Counted from the first letter of the stretch, positions 41,070 to 49,460 are shown. The stretch is DNA of 64,000 nucleotides from Paracoccus shandongensis (GCF_017315735.1 NZ_JAFLRK010000001.1:62001-126000); one strand, 5' to 3'. Notes: a model not told the origin generated them from the letters alone. A program made the numbers and translations.

Positions 41070-42694
41070 GCGGTTTCCTTCAGATAGCGGCTGCGCAATT
41101 CCGCGCGCAGCACGTTGCGGCTGACCTTGCCCACGGCGGTGGTCTGGAATTCGGGGACGAAGACGATCTGGTCGGGCACCTTGAAATCCGCCACCCCCCG
41201 CCCGCGCATGAAGGCCTTGAGATCCGGCGCGCGGGGCTGCGTGCCGGGGGCGGCGATGACGAAGGCGCAACTGCGTTCGCCCAGGAACTCGTCCGGGATC
41301 GAGACCACGGCGGCGTCGAAGACCGCCGGATGGGCCATCAGGTGATCCTCGATCTCCTCGGCGGAAATCTTCTCGCCCGCGCGGTTGATGTGGTCGCCCG
41401 CCCGGCCCTGCACGACAAGGTATCCGCCGGGCAAACGCTTCACGATGTCGCCGGTGCGATAGAAGCCGTCGGGGGTGAAGCTGCGGGCGTTAGCGCCGGG
41501 ATCGTTGTGATAGGCGCGGATCGTATAGGGGCCGCGCGTCAGCAGGTGGCCCGGCTCGCCCTCGGGCACCGGGTTGCCGGTATCGTCCAGGATCAGCACC
41601 TCGTCGTCGGGGCTGATGGGACGGCCCTGGGTGGTGACGATGATCTCCTCGGGGTCGTCCAGGCGGGTATAGTTCACCAGCCCCTCGGCCATGCCGAAGA
41701 CCTGTTGCAGGGTGCAGCCCAGGGTCGGGCGGACGCGGGCCGCGGCCTCGGGGATGAACTTGGCGCCGCCGACCTGCAACACTTGCAGGCTGGACAGGTC
41801 GTGCGGTGTCCTGGCCGCCGCCTGCATCCACAGCAGCGCCAAGGGCGGCACGACGCCGGTGATGGTCACGCCCTCGCGCGCGATCAGCGAAAAGGCGGTC
41901 TCGGCGGCGGGGTTCGGGGCCATGACCACCCGCGCGCCTGCATAAAGCGCGCCGAAGACGCCGGGCGAACTCATTGGGAAGTTGTGGGCCACGGGCAGCG
42001 CGGCCAGATAGACGCTGTCGCCGGTCAGCCCGCAGATCCGCGCGCTTTCGCGGAAGCTGTAGATGTAATCGTCATGCGTCCGGGGGATCAGCTTGGACAG
42101 GCCCGTGGACCCGCCCGAGATTTGCAGGAAGGCCACCGCCGACGGATCGACCCGGGGCAGCGCGGGACCGGCGCGCAGGTTGTCGAAGGGAATGTGATCG
42201 CCCGCATCGCCGATGACGATGACATGGGCGATGGCGGGAACCTCGGCCCGGACCAGATCGGCCAGGGGGCGATAGTCGAAGCCATCGTGCCGGTCGGCGA
42301 TGACCATGGCCTTCGCGCCCGATCGTTGCGCGAAATGGATCAGTTCGGTCTGGCGATGCGCGGGCAGCGCATAGACCGGGACCAGCCCCGCCAGGAACAG
42401 CCCGAACACGGCCGGGAAGAAGGCGGCGATGTTGGGGATCTGCACGATCACCCGGTCGCCCGGTTGCAGCCCAAGTGCCAGGTATCCCCCCGCCGCCGAT
42501 TCGGCGCGAACCAGCAGGTCGGCATAGGTCCAGCGGTTCCCGGCATCGACCACGGCCAGCCGGTCGGGATGATCGGCCGCGCGGGCGCGCAGGAAATCCC
42601 CGAAGGTCTCGTTCCGCCAATAGCCCTTGGCGCGATAGCGCGCGGCAAGATCGGCGGGCCAGATTTGCCGGGGGATCGTGTTCGCTTCGGTCAT
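41066..42694 (-). CDS. entE: 2,3-dihydroxybenzoate-AMP ligase
   Basis: A 542-residue stand-alone adenylating enzyme of the EntE/DhbE family. Motifs: [15 protein letters not shown] (P-loop), [44 protein letters not shown] and the hinge [20 protein letters not shown]. In the HNxPxSSPG motif a Ser follows where salicylate-specific relatives such as MbtA have Cys, so 2,3-dihydroxybenzoate is the more likely substrate. It leads the entE-carrier-entF operon. The genes for making the acid (entC, entB isochorismatase, entA) are not in the window. Confidence 0.92.
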   Translation of the reverse strand: MTEANTIPRQIWPADLAARYRAKGYWRNETFGDFLRARAADHPDRLAVVDAGNRWTYADLLVRAESAAGGYLALGLQPGDRVIVQIPNIAAFFPAVFGLFLAGLVPVYALPAHRQTELIHFAQRSGAKAMVIADRHDGFDYRPLADLVRAEVPAIAHVIVIGDAGDHIPFDNLRAGPALPRVDPSAVAFLQISGGSTGLSKLIPRTHDDYIYSFRESARICGLTGDSVYLAALPVAHNFPMSSPGVFGALYAGARVVMAPNPAAETAFSLIAREGVTITGVVPPLALLWMQAAARTPHDLSSLQVLQVGGAKFIPEAAARVRPTLGCTLQQVFGMAEGLVNYTRLDDPEEIIVTTQGRPISPDDEVLILDDTGNPVPEGEPGHLLTRGPYTIRAYHNDPGANARSFTPDGFYRTGDIVKRLPGGYLVVQGRAGDHINRAGEKISAEEIEDHLMAHPAVFDAAVVSIPDEFLGERSCAFVIAAPGTQPRAPDLKAFMRGRGVADFKVPDQIVFVPEFQTTAVGKVSRNVLRAELRSRYLKETA

Positions 42695-42738
42695 TGCGTT
42701 TGCCTTTCGGATCGGCCTTGGCGGCGGCATAAGCCGGT

Positions 42739-42753
42739 TGAGAGAAATCGTCA
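42739..42753. promoter_or_regulatory. IRO-box-like iron operator (TGA-N9-TCA), entE / cytochrome b561 divergent region
   Basis: GT-TGA-GAGAAATCG-TCA-AC: the RirA-type core with arms extended to GTTGA/TCAAC, 45 bp before the entE start codon and 123 bp before the divergent cytochrome gene. Confidence 0.6.
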
Positions 42754-42875
42754 ACTTTTCGCAAAGCAGGCTTGGACAGGCGCGGCCAACCGGCTAAAGG
42801 GCGGGAAAGGCCCGCGGAAAGCCAACCCTTGCAGCCATCCGCCGGCCCTTCCCGAACAGATGAACAGGTCACGCC

Positions 42876-43442
42876 ATGATCCACGCCGCCCCCCGGGTGC
42901 CGCTTCGCGATACGCCACAGGTTTATGGCAAGGTGACGCGCCTTCTGCACTGGACCATGGCGGCCCTGATCCTTTGGCAGTTCGCGGGCATGGGGCTGCG
43001 CGCGATCTATGGGCGGCAGGACTGGCTGGCGCCCTTCGTGGGCAGCCATGCCCCGGTCGGCACGGCCTTGTTCGCGCTGGTGATCCTGCGGGCGCTTTGG
43101 GCGCTGGCGAACCGCCGCAACCGTCCGGCGCATGACGGCGGGCTTCTGGGAACGGCGGCAATGGCGGGACACGGGCTGCTGTATCTGCTGATGCTGGTCA
43201 TTCCCGGCCTTGCGCTGCTGCGGGCCTGGGGGTCGGACCGCGCCTTCGCACCCTTCGGGTTCGAGATCTTTCCGGCAAGGACACCCCCTGTCGAATGGAC
43301 CGGCACCCTGGCGGGCGCGCTGCATGGGGAACTGGGCTGGTTCCTGCTGGCCTTGGTCGCGGGCCATGTGCTGATGGTCGGGCTGCACCAGGCGATGTGG
43401 CGGGACGGCACGCTGGCGCGCATGGCCGGGCGGCGGGGCTGA
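42876..43442 (+). CDS. Cytochrome b561 family protein
   Basis: A 188-residue four-helix membrane protein of the bacterial cytochrome b561/YceJ type that binds b hemes with His residues in the helices (LLHWTMAALI, AGHGLLYLLML, VAGHVLMVGLHQ). Such proteins pass electrons from the quinone pool or between periplasm and membrane; their partner is often unknown. It is the first gene of a unit with three TRAP transporter genes (4 bp before the next) and is divergent from entE. Confidence 0.88.
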   Translation: MIHAAPRVPLRDTPQVYGKVTRLLHWTMAALILWQFAGMGLRAIYGRQDWLAPFVGSHAPVGTALFALVILRALWALANRRNRPAHDGGLLGTAAMAGHGLLYLLMLVIPGLALLRAWGSDRAFAPFGFEIFPARTPPVEWTGTLAGALHGELGWFLLALVAGHVLMVGLHQAMWRDGTLARMAGRRG

Positions 43443-43446
43443 CGCC

Positions 43447-43989
43447 TTGGCCCCGGGCAGCGCCTTGCAGCGGCTGAGCCGCGCCGTCATGCGGGCCGAG
43501 GCCGCCCTGGGCGGCATCCTTGTCGGCGCGATCCTGCTGTTGCTGCTGGCGAATGTCGTCTCGCGCAGCGCAGGCCGCCCGCTGATCTGGACGGATGAGC
43601 TGGCCGTGCATCTGATGGTGGTGCTGGCCCTTGTCGGCGCCTCGCTGGGGATCGCGATGAAGGGCCACATGGCCATCGGGTTGCTGCCCGACCGGCTTGG
43701 GCCGCGCGGCCGGGCCGTGCTGGCGCTGCTGGCCGACCTGTCGGTGCTGGCCTTCCTGCTGGTGATGGCGTGGATCCTGTGGCGCTGGTTCGACCTGCCG
43801 GGCCTGCTGCGGGCGGGATCGGGGGCGGCCCTGGCCGAGCAGAGCTTCAACTTCGTTTACACCGACCCGACCAACACCCTAGGCCTGCGCAAGATCTGGT
43901 TCTGGCTGGCCCTGCCCCTGACGGGCGTCACGGCGCTGATCCACTGCCTGGCCGCGCTGCACCAGGACATCGGGGCGCTGCGGGCATGA
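43447..43989 (+). CDS. TRAP transporter small permease (DctQ family)
   Basis: A 180-residue membrane protein with four helices, typical of the DctQ subunit: the second helix region RPLIWTDELAVHLMVVLALVGASLGIAMKGHMAI (in parts: WTDELAVHLMV, KGHMAIGLLP) is the family signature. The most likely start is TTG at 43447; an ATG at 43489 is a shorter option. It works with the large permease, whose start overlaps its stop. Confidence 0.85.
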   Translation: MAPGSALQRLSRAVMRAEAALGGILVGAILLLLLANVVSRSAGRPLIWTDELAVHLMVVLALVGASLGIAMKGHMAIGLLPDRLGPRGRAVLALLADLSVLAFLLVMAWILWRWFDLPGLLRAGSGAALAEQSFNFVYTDPTNTLGLRKIWFWLALPLTGVTALIHCLAALHQDIGALRA

Positions 43990-45245
43990 CGGCGGGCCTG
44001 TCCTTCCTGGCGCTGCTGGGCCTTGGCGCGCCCATCGCCTTTGCCATGATCGCCACGGCGATGATCCTGATCGTGGACGGCGGCAACACCGCCCTGCTGC
44101 AAGGCTTCGCGCAGCAACTGTTCGCGGGCATCGAAAGCTACAGCCTGCTGTCGCTGCCGCTGTTCATCCTGCTGGGGGAACTGATGGGCGCGGGCGGCAT
44201 CGGGCGGCGGCTGCTGGCGCTGGCGCAGGCGCTGGTCTGGCCGGTGCGGGCGGGGCTGGCCCATGTGAACCTGCTGGCGAACCTGATGCTGGCGTCCATC
44301 CTGGGATCCACCGTGGCGCAGCTGACGGTGATGGCCCGGCTTGCCGTCCCGGAAATGGAGCGCGCGGGCTATCCCCGCGACGTGGCCGCGACGGTCACGG
44401 CGGCGGGGGGGCTGCTGGCGCCGGTGGTGCCGCCGTCGATGAACCTGATCGTCTATGCCACCATCGCGCAGGTGCCGGTGGCGGAGATCTTCGTGGCCTC
44501 GGTGATCCCCGGCCTTGCCATGGCCGCGGCCTTTGCCGTGGTGATCGCCTGGCTGGGCTGGCGCCATGCCCTGCCCCGCGTGCCGTCGCAGCCTATGGGG
44601 GCGCGGCTGCGGGCCATCGTCGATGCCCTGCCCGCGCTTGTGGTGCCCGCCATCGCCGTGGGGTCGATCCTCGGCGGCATCGCCACCCCGACCGAGGCGG
44701 CGGCCGTCGCATCCGTCGCGGCGATCCTGGTGGGGCGGCTGGTTTACCGCGAACTGTCCTTGCGCGACCTGCCGGGGGCGCTGGTGCGCACTGCCGCGAC
44801 TGCGGGCGCGGTGCTGTATCTGGTCGCGGCGGCGCAGGTGCTGGCCTGGGTGCTGACCTTCGGCAACCTGCCCGCGCAGGCCGCCGCCTGGGTGCAGGAC
44901 ATGGCCGGGACGCCCTTGATGTTCCTGATCCTGCTGAACCTGCTGCTGCTGGCCCTTGGCACCGTGCTGGAGCCGATCCCCGCCATCATCCTGACCGCCC
45001 CAGTCCTGCTGCCCATCGCGACCGGCGTTTACGGCATCGACCCGCTGGCCTTCGGCGTGATCCTGTGCGCGAACCTGGCGCTCGGGCTGCTGTCGCCGCC
45101 GGTGGGCGCGGGGCTGTTCACCGCATCCTTGCTGACGGGCGTGCGCGCGGAACGGCTGTCCTGGCTGCTGGCCCCCTTCTTCATCGCCATGCTGGCCGTC
45201 CTGGCGGGCATGTCCATCACCGCCGCCCTTCACGCCGGAACCTGA
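43986..45245 (+). CDS. TRAP transporter large permease (DctM family)
   Basis: A 419-residue membrane protein with about 12 helices, the sodium-coupled transport subunit. Motifs: SLLSLPLFILLGELMGAGGI, GSTVAQLTVMARLAVPEM, GGLLAPVVPPSMNLIVYA and GGIATPTEAAAVA. Starts by ATGA overlap with the small permease gene and lies 3 bp before the binding protein gene. Confidence 0.95.
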   Translation: MTAGLSFLALLGLGAPIAFAMIATAMILIVDGGNTALLQGFAQQLFAGIESYSLLSLPLFILLGELMGAGGIGRRLLALAQALVWPVRAGLAHVNLLANLMLASILGSTVAQLTVMARLAVPEMERAGYPRDVAATVTAAGGLLAPVVPPSMNLIVYATIAQVPVAEIFVASVIPGLAMAAAFAVVIAWLGWRHALPRVPSQPMGARLRAIVDALPALVVPAIAVGSILGGIATPTEAAAVASVAAILVGRLVYRELSLRDLPGALVRTAATAGAVLYLVAAAQVLAWVLTFGNLPAQAAAWVQDMAGTPLMFLILLNLLLLALGTVLEPIPAIILTAPVLLPIATGVYGIDPLAFGVILCANLALGLLSPPVGAGLFTASLLTGVRAERLSWLLAPFFIAMLAVLAGMSITAALHAGT

Positions 45246-45248
45246 CCC

Positions 45249-46217
45249 ATGACCATCCTGAAAGCCGCCGCCTGCCTGCTGTTCCTGGCAAGCCCCCTGT
45301 CCGCCGAGACGCTGCGCATCGGCATGGTCACGCCGCCGTCCCACCAGTGGACGCAATCGGCGCAGCACCTGGCCGACACGCTGGCCACGGAAACCGACGG
45401 GCGGCTGGACCTGGCCGTCTTCCCCTCGGGCCAGTTGGGGAACGAGGCGCAGATGCTGCAGCAGTTGCAGGCAGGCGCGCTGGATTTCGCCTTCCTGACG
45501 GTGGGAGAGCTTGCGAACCGCGATCCCGACTTCGGCATCCTGGTCGCGCCCTATCTGGTGCCGGACGCCGAAACCGCCGCCCGGCTGCTGGAGGGCAAGA
45601 CCGCGGCCGCCTTGCAGGACAAGCTGGGCGCGCTTGGGCTGAAGGGGCTTGGGCTTGGCATGGCCGGGATGCGCATTGTGCTGGTGTCCGACCCCGTGGC
45701 CCAAGGGCAGACGCTGGCGGGCCGCAAGATCCGCACCGTGCCTCTGGCGCAGGAACTGGACTTCTGGACCCGCGCCGGAACGGCGCCCACGCCCCTGCCG
45801 CTGCCCGACCTGTTCGACGCCTATACCAACGGCCAGATCGACGGGATGCAGATCGACCTGGAGGGCACCTTGAACAACCGCTTCCACGATCATTCCGCCG
45901 CGATCCTGGACACGCAGCACATGATCTTTCCCATGTTCGCCGTGGCCTCGGGGCGCAAGTGGCAGACCTATTCCGACGAGGACCGCGCCCTGATCGCCCG
46001 CCATATGGCCGAGACCACGGCCGAGATCCGCGCGGCCTATCCGCGCATCGACGCCGATTATCGCGCCAGGCTGGCCAAGGCCGGTGCGCTGCTGCAACAG
46101 GTCGGCCCCGAGGTCTTCGGCGATGCCGTGGAAAGCTGGTACCGGGAATGGCGCGCCCGCACACCGCTGCTGGTTGAACTTGAAACCGAGCGGGACAGCC
46201 TGTCGGCGAAGCAATAG
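45249..46217 (+). CDS. TRAP transporter substrate-binding protein (DctP family)
   Basis: A 322-residue periplasmic protein with a signal peptide (ASPLSAE). DctP hallmarks are VTPPSHQWTQSAQHLADTL, FPSGQLGNEAQMLQQLQAGALDF, and the R-region KIRTVPLAQELDFW in which Arg normally binds the carboxylate of the ligand, followed by NGQIDGMQ. It suggests an organic acid as substrate; which one is not readable from sequence. Last gene of the b561-TRAP operon. Confidence 0.92.
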   Translation: MTILKAAACLLFLASPLSAETLRIGMVTPPSHQWTQSAQHLADTLATETDGRLDLAVFPSGQLGNEAQMLQQLQAGALDFAFLTVGELANRDPDFGILVAPYLVPDAETAARLLEGKTAAALQDKLGALGLKGLGLGMAGMRIVLVSDPVAQGQTLAGRKIRTVPLAQELDFWTRAGTAPTPLPLPDLFDAYTNGQIDGMQIDLEGTLNNRFHDHSAAILDTQHMIFPMFAVASGRKWQTYSDEDRALIARHMAETTAEIRAAYPRIDADYRARLAKAGALLQQVGPEVFGDAVESWYREWRARTPLLVELETERDSLSAKQ

Positions 46218-46300
46218 GTTACGGGCGATCACGGATCCGGGGGCGGGAACTTCCGGGCGGCGTCGCGGCTTGTCTGTCATATCATGAATGGAGACATCCC

Positions 46301-46756
46301 ATGAAGACGATCCTTGGCCTGACCACCGCCGCCGCTCTGGCCACCGGTGCAGCCTTTGCCCAGACGACTGTTGTCACGACCCCCTCGACCACCGTGCAGC
46401 AGGTCCAGACCCAAGACCCCGCCACCACCGGCGGCGGCGCGATGGGCGGCGCGGCCTCGGGCGCGATTGCCGGTGCCGTGGTGGGCGGCCCCGTGGGCGC
46501 GGCCGTGGGCGGCCTTGCCGGCGCGGTGATGGGCGACGTGTCCGAGGACGCGCTGACCCCCGAAACCCGCACCTATGTGCTGGAGCATCGGACCGAATCC
46601 GTGGTGCTGGACGGCGGGCCTGCCGTGGGCACGGTGATCCCGGAAACCGCCCCGGTGCAGACCGTGCCGAACACGCAATACCAGTATGTCTATGTGAACG
46701 ACCAGCCGGTCCTGGTCGAACCGGGAAGCCGCAAGATCATCCACATCTACGAATAA
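46301..46756 (+). CDS. DUF1236-type envelope protein with glycine zipper
   Basis: A 151-residue exported protein: signal peptide to AFAQ (residue 21), Thr/Val-rich linker, a glycine-zipper stretch (GGAMGGAASGAIAGAVVGG), and a C-terminal DUF1236 domain (VYVNDQPVLVEPGSRKIIHIYE; given as residues 129-151). The family is common in alphaproteobacteria with no known function. GGAG lies before the ATG. A GGAAC element at 46246 may belong to a stress promoter. A terminator follows directly. Confidence 0.8.
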   Translation: MKTILGLTTAAALATGAAFAQTTVVTTPSTTVQQVQTQDPATTGGGAMGGAASGAIAGAVVGGPVGAAVGGLAGAVMGDVSEDALTPETRTYVLEHRTESVVLDGGPAVGTVIPETAPVQTVPNTQYQYVYVNDQPVLVEPGSRKIIHIYE

Positions 46757-46777
46757 GACCCGCCACGCGGGACGACC

Positions 46778-46810
46778 GGCAGGCTGGCCCTTGTGCCAGC
46801 CTGTCGCGTT
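46778..46810 (+). terminator. Intrinsic terminator of the DUF1236 gene
   Basis: GGCAGGCTGGC / GCCAGCCTGTC stem with a 6-base loop, then CGCGTTTT, just before the convergent tRNA-Arg gene. Confidence 0.75.
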
Positions 46811-46811
46811 T

Positions 46812-46888
46812 TGGCGATCCCGGAAGGAATCGAACCCTCAACCTGCCGATTAGAAGTCGGCTGCTCTATCCAGTTGAGCTACGGGACC
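46812..46888 (-). tRNA. tRNA-Arg (TCT)
   Basis: Minus-strand cloverleaf with acceptor GGTCCCG / CGGGATC, anticodon stem GCCGA / TCGGC around loop CTTCTAA (anticodon TCT, complement at 46852-46854), T-loop GTTCGAT, discriminator G and an encoded CCA. Confidence 0.97.
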
Positions 46889-46927
46889 ACGCGCCGTTTC
46901 TTGCGGGATTGCGCGACGAAGCGCAAG

Positions 46928-47263
46928 TCACTCGCGCGCCTGGCAGTCCTGGAAAAGCGTCTGGTCCTGCCCGTCCGCCCCGAACGAGATCATCGCCCCG
47001 TTGCCCTTGGACCACAGCTGATAGGCGTCCGCGCCATCCCCGCTGCGATAGCGCGCGCCCGAGGCCGAGACGACCTGGCGCATCCCCAGCAGCTTGCCGT
47101 CGATCCGCGCCACCGCATAGGACTCGCCGTCGTCGGGGCTCACGAAGACCACCGGAATTTCCACCCCGCGTTCGCAAAGATAGGTGATGGGGATCAGGTC
47201 GTCGCCCTGGGCAAGGGCCATCGTGGCCGCGCAGGCCAAGGCTGGGGTCAGGATGCGGATCAT
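46928..47263 (-). CDS. MliC-family lysozyme inhibitor-like protein
   Basis: A 111-residue exported protein with a signal peptide (cut near ALAQ). The mature part matches the MliC/PliC fold: YLCERGVEIPVVF near its start and the conserved ASGARYRSGDGADAYQLWSKGNGAMI stretch (the ASGARY motif contacts the lysozyme active site in MliC). No lipobox Cys is present, so this is the periplasmic (PliC-like) kind. Two cysteines (C30, C107 or so) may form the usual disulfide. It lies 8 bp upstream of the GNAT gene, in the opposite order of transcription (it is downstream of it). Confidence 0.82.
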   Translation of the reverse strand: MIRILTPALACAATMALAQGDDLIPITYLCERGVEIPVVFVSPDDGESYAVARIDGKLLGMRQVVSASGARYRSGDGADAYQLWSKGNGAMISFGADGQDQTLFQDCQARE

Positions 47264-47270
47264 CGGTTCC

Positions 47271-47738
47271 TCACAAGGCCAGGGTCATGAAGACGCTGTT
47301 CGGATCGGGGCAATAGCTGCCGAAGGGCGGACATTCGGCAAAGCCGCCCCGCGCGTAAAGACCCCGGGCGGCGGCAAAGCTGGGCTGCGCGCCGGTTTCC
47401 AGCGACAGGCGCGTCAGGCCCACGCCGCGCGCATGACCCACCAGCCGGTCCAGCATCAGCCGCGACAGGCCCGCGCCGCGTGCTTCGGCCAGGACATGCA
47501 TGGACTTCACCTCGGCATGGGTGCCGTCCAGGCGTTTCAGCGCCGCCATGCCGACAGGTTTGCCCGACCGGCGCAGCACGAAGAAGTCGATGTCCGGGGA
47601 AACCAGCGCCTCGCGCGGCAGCATGTGGATCGATTCGGGCGGGGTGTCGGCGTGCATCTCGGCGGCGTGGCGCTGGAACAGCAGGTCCAGGTCGCCCGCC
47701 AGCGGGGATTCGGGGGCAAAGGAAAGGGGTTCTGTCAC
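47271..47738 (-). CDS. GNAT-family N-acetyltransferase
   Basis: A 155-residue acetyltransferase. The acetyl-CoA pocket is VKSMHVLAEARGAGLSRLMLDRL (motif A; R/QxxGxG as ARGAGL) and the later LETGAQPSFAAARGLYARGGF segment. Relatives include PaiA/YafP-like small-molecule or protein acetyltransferases. A GTG at 47738 with GAGG upstream is the likely start; an ATG 17 codons earlier is also in frame. It is followed by the MliC-like gene with 7 bp between. Confidence 0.82.
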   Translation of the reverse strand: MTEPLSFAPESPLAGDLDLLFQRHAAEMHADTPPESIHMLPREALVSPDIDFFVLRRSGKPVGMAALKRLDGTHAEVKSMHVLAEARGAGLSRLMLDRLVGHARGVGLTRLSLETGAQPSFAAARGLYARGGFAECPPFGSYCPDPNSVFMTLAL

Positions 47739-47799
47739 GGCGGCCTCGGCTGTTGCCGCATGGTTAGCAAGGACGGGACGGCCCCGCAACCGGATGCAG

Positions 47800-47825
47800 A
47801 AAGGGCGGCCGCCGGGCCGCCCTTT
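47800..47825 (-). terminator. Intrinsic terminator of carD
   Basis: A perfect 10-bp stem AAAGGGCGGC / GCCGCCCTTT 15 bp after the carD stop, followed by T-rich sequence on the minus strand. Its stem is the same ten bases as the sspA terminator at 8833-8859. Confidence 0.8.
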
Positions 47826-47839
47826 GAGGGAAAAAGGGA

Positions 47840-48349
47840 TCAGGCCGCGCGCGACAGCAGCACTTCCTCGACGCGCTTCTGGGCCGCGCCCTCGTCCAGG
47901 CCGCTGACGGCGGCGACTTCGCGGGTCAGGCGGTCCAGCGCGGCCTCATACAGCTGGCGCTCGGAATAGGACTGCTCGCGCTGGTCGTCGTTGCGGTGCA
48001 GGTCGCGCACCACCTCGGCGATCGACATCAGGTCGCCCGAGTTGATCTTCTGGTCGTATTCCTGCGCGCGGCGCGACCACATGGCGCGCTTGACACGCGC
48101 CTTGCCCTTCAGCGTTTCCAGCGCGCGGTCGATCAGGTCCGGGCTCGACAGGCTGCGCATGCCGATCTCGGAGGCGCGAGAGGTGGGCACGCGCAGGGTC
48201 ATCTTGTCCTTCTCGAACGAGATGACGAACATTTCCAGCCGCAGCCCCGCGACTTCCTGCTCTTCGATCGACACGATCCGGCCCACGCCATGGGCCGGAT
48301 AGACGACGAAGTCGTCGGGGCGGAATTCGTTTTTCTTGGTCTTGGACAT
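47840..48349 (-). CDS. carD: CarD/CdnL-type RNA polymerase-binding regulator
   Basis: A 169-residue protein that binds the RNA polymerase beta subunit and stabilises open promoter complexes, mainly at housekeeping promoters. The N-terminal Tudor-like RNAP-interaction domain is FRPDDFVVYPAHGVGRIVSIEEQEVAG (residues 8-35), and the helical DNA-contact domain includes RAMWSRRAQEYDQKINSGD with the conserved Trp. The ATG at 48349 (MSKTKKN) follows AGAGGAAG. A candidate promoter lies far upstream, leaving a leader of about 170 bases. Confidence 0.92.
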   Translation of the reverse strand: MSKTKKNEFRPDDFVVYPAHGVGRIVSIEEQEVAGLRLEMFVISFEKDKMTLRVPTSRASEIGMRSLSSPDLIDRALETLKGKARVKRAMWSRRAQEYDQKINSGDLMSIAEVVRDLHRNDDQREQSYSERQLYEAALDRLTREVAAVSGLDEGAAQKRVEEVLLSRAA

Positions 48350-48674
48350 CTGGCTTCCTCTAGGTGGTGCCTTCAGGGAAGGACACAAAAGAACCGCAAG
48401 CGGCCAAGCCGCCTCCGGTCCATATCTCGGTCATCGTGGTGTTTCCGCCCGGCAGAGGGCAGGAAAACGGCAGTGGGGGCGCACATCCTTTGGGCCTCTG
48501 ACTCCCATCAGATGCGAATATGAGGGGAAGATAGCACAAAAACGGCTTTAAAAAAAGCAATTCGATGGTCGCAGCCATGCGGCGGACTAAGGGGCTGATA
48601 TGCAGCCAGATCAAGGAATTGCCTTGCCGCCGTTCAGGCGCGGCCCGTCGGACGTAACGTCACGGGTGGCGGGA
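48350..48674. other. Non-coding stretch between carD and fdxA: carD leader and promoter
   Basis: 325 bp without a supported gene. It contains the carD promoter candidate at 48531-48560, a leader with a GC-rich hairpin near 48395 (GCGGC / GCCGC), and before the fdxA stop a GC-rich end region that probably holds the fdxA terminator, although no clean T-run was seen. Confidence 0.5.
48531..48560 (-). promoter_or_regulatory. Candidate housekeeping promoter of carD
   Basis: On the minus strand TTGCTT (48560-48555) and TGCTAT (48536-48531) are separated by 18 bases, a close sigma-70 match in an A/T-rich patch. The transcript would start near 48524. Confidence 0.5.
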
Positions 48675-49013
48675 TCAGTCCCCTTCGCCCGGCGCTTCCG
48701 AGAAGTATTTCGCCAGCTTTCCGGGCACGCCGTCCATTTCGGCCGCCGTGGGCAGGGGCTCTTTCTTCTGGGTGATGACCGGCCAGATTTCCGAATACTT
48801 GCGGTTGAACTCGACCCATTCCTCCATGGCCGGTTCGGTGTCGGGGCGGATCGCGTCGGCGGGGCATTCGGGCTCGCAGACGCCGCAGTCGATGCATTCG
48901 TCGGGATGGATGACCAGCGTGTTCTCGCCCTCGTAGAAGCAGTCCACGGGGCAGACCTCGACGCAGTCGGTATATTTGCACATGATGCAATTATCGGTCA
49001 CGACATAGGTCAT
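48675..49013 (-). CDS. fdxA: 7Fe-8S ferredoxin FdxA
   Basis: A 112-residue electron carrier with one [3Fe-4S] and one [4Fe-4S] cluster. The cysteine pattern is [18 protein letters not shown] at residues 9-26 and [12 protein letters not shown] near residue 40. The C-terminal extension ([21 protein letters not shown]) is the FdxA/Azotobacter FdI-like tail. ATG at 49013 starts with MTYVVTDNC as in the family. Confidence 0.95.
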   Translation of the reverse strand: MTYVVTDNCIMCKYTDCVEVCPVDCFYEGENTLVIHPDECIDCGVCEPECPADAIRPDTEPAMEEWVEFNRKYSEIWPVITQKKEPLPTAAEMDGVPGKLAKYFSEAPGEGD

Positions 49014-49121
49014 CGCAGGCTCCACTTCCGTCCGAGGGGCTAGTTACGCCCGGCATCCCGATCATTCAAGGCTGCGGTGGTGGAAAAGACCGTCGTTCGG
49101 GCAAATCGCGGTGCGGCAAAA

Positions 49122-49157
49122 CAGCCGTTCGGGGCGGTTGCCCGAATGCTGAACGGC
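49122..49157 (-). terminator. Hairpin downstream of hslR
   Basis: GCCGTTC / GAACGGC arms (49124-49157 region) enclosing an inner CGGGC / GCCCG pairing; on the minus strand it is followed by TGTTTTG. A likely terminator for the helicase-hslR unit. Confidence 0.5.
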
Positions 49158-49169
49158 AATCCGGCGCGA

Positions 49170-49460
49170 TCAGCCTTCGGATCCAAGCTCGTGATACAGG
49201 CCCTGGGCCTCGGCCGCGGGGCCGCGCCGCTGGCCAAGCGCGGTGACCTCCAGCGCACGGACCTGGCCGAAGGCGGAAACGACCACCCGGTCGCCGGGCC
49301 GGACCAGCTTGCCGGGCTTGTTGCAGGACTGGCCGTTCACCCGCACGCCCCCGGCCTCGATCCGTTCGCAAGCGATCGCGCGGGACTTGAAGACCCGCGC
49401 GAAGAACAGCCACTTGTCCAGACGCAGCCCGCTAGAAAGTTCGGGCGGGCTGTCGGTCAC
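49170..49460 (-). CDS. hslR: S4-domain RNA-binding protein, Hsp15-like
   Basis: A 96-residue protein with an S4 RNA-binding domain: LRLDKWLFFARVFKSRAIACERIEAGGVRVNG (residues 12-44). Hsp15 binds 50S subunits that carry a blocked nascent chain. Length is a little short against E. coli Hsp15 (133). Its start overlaps the stop of the SUV3-like helicase by 4 bases, which couples two RNA-related proteins. Confidence 0.88.
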   Translation of the reverse strand: MTDSPPELSSGLRLDKWLFFARVFKSRAIACERIEAGGVRVNGQSCNKPGKLVRPGDRVVVSAFGQVRALEVTALGQRRGPAAEAQGLYHELGSEG

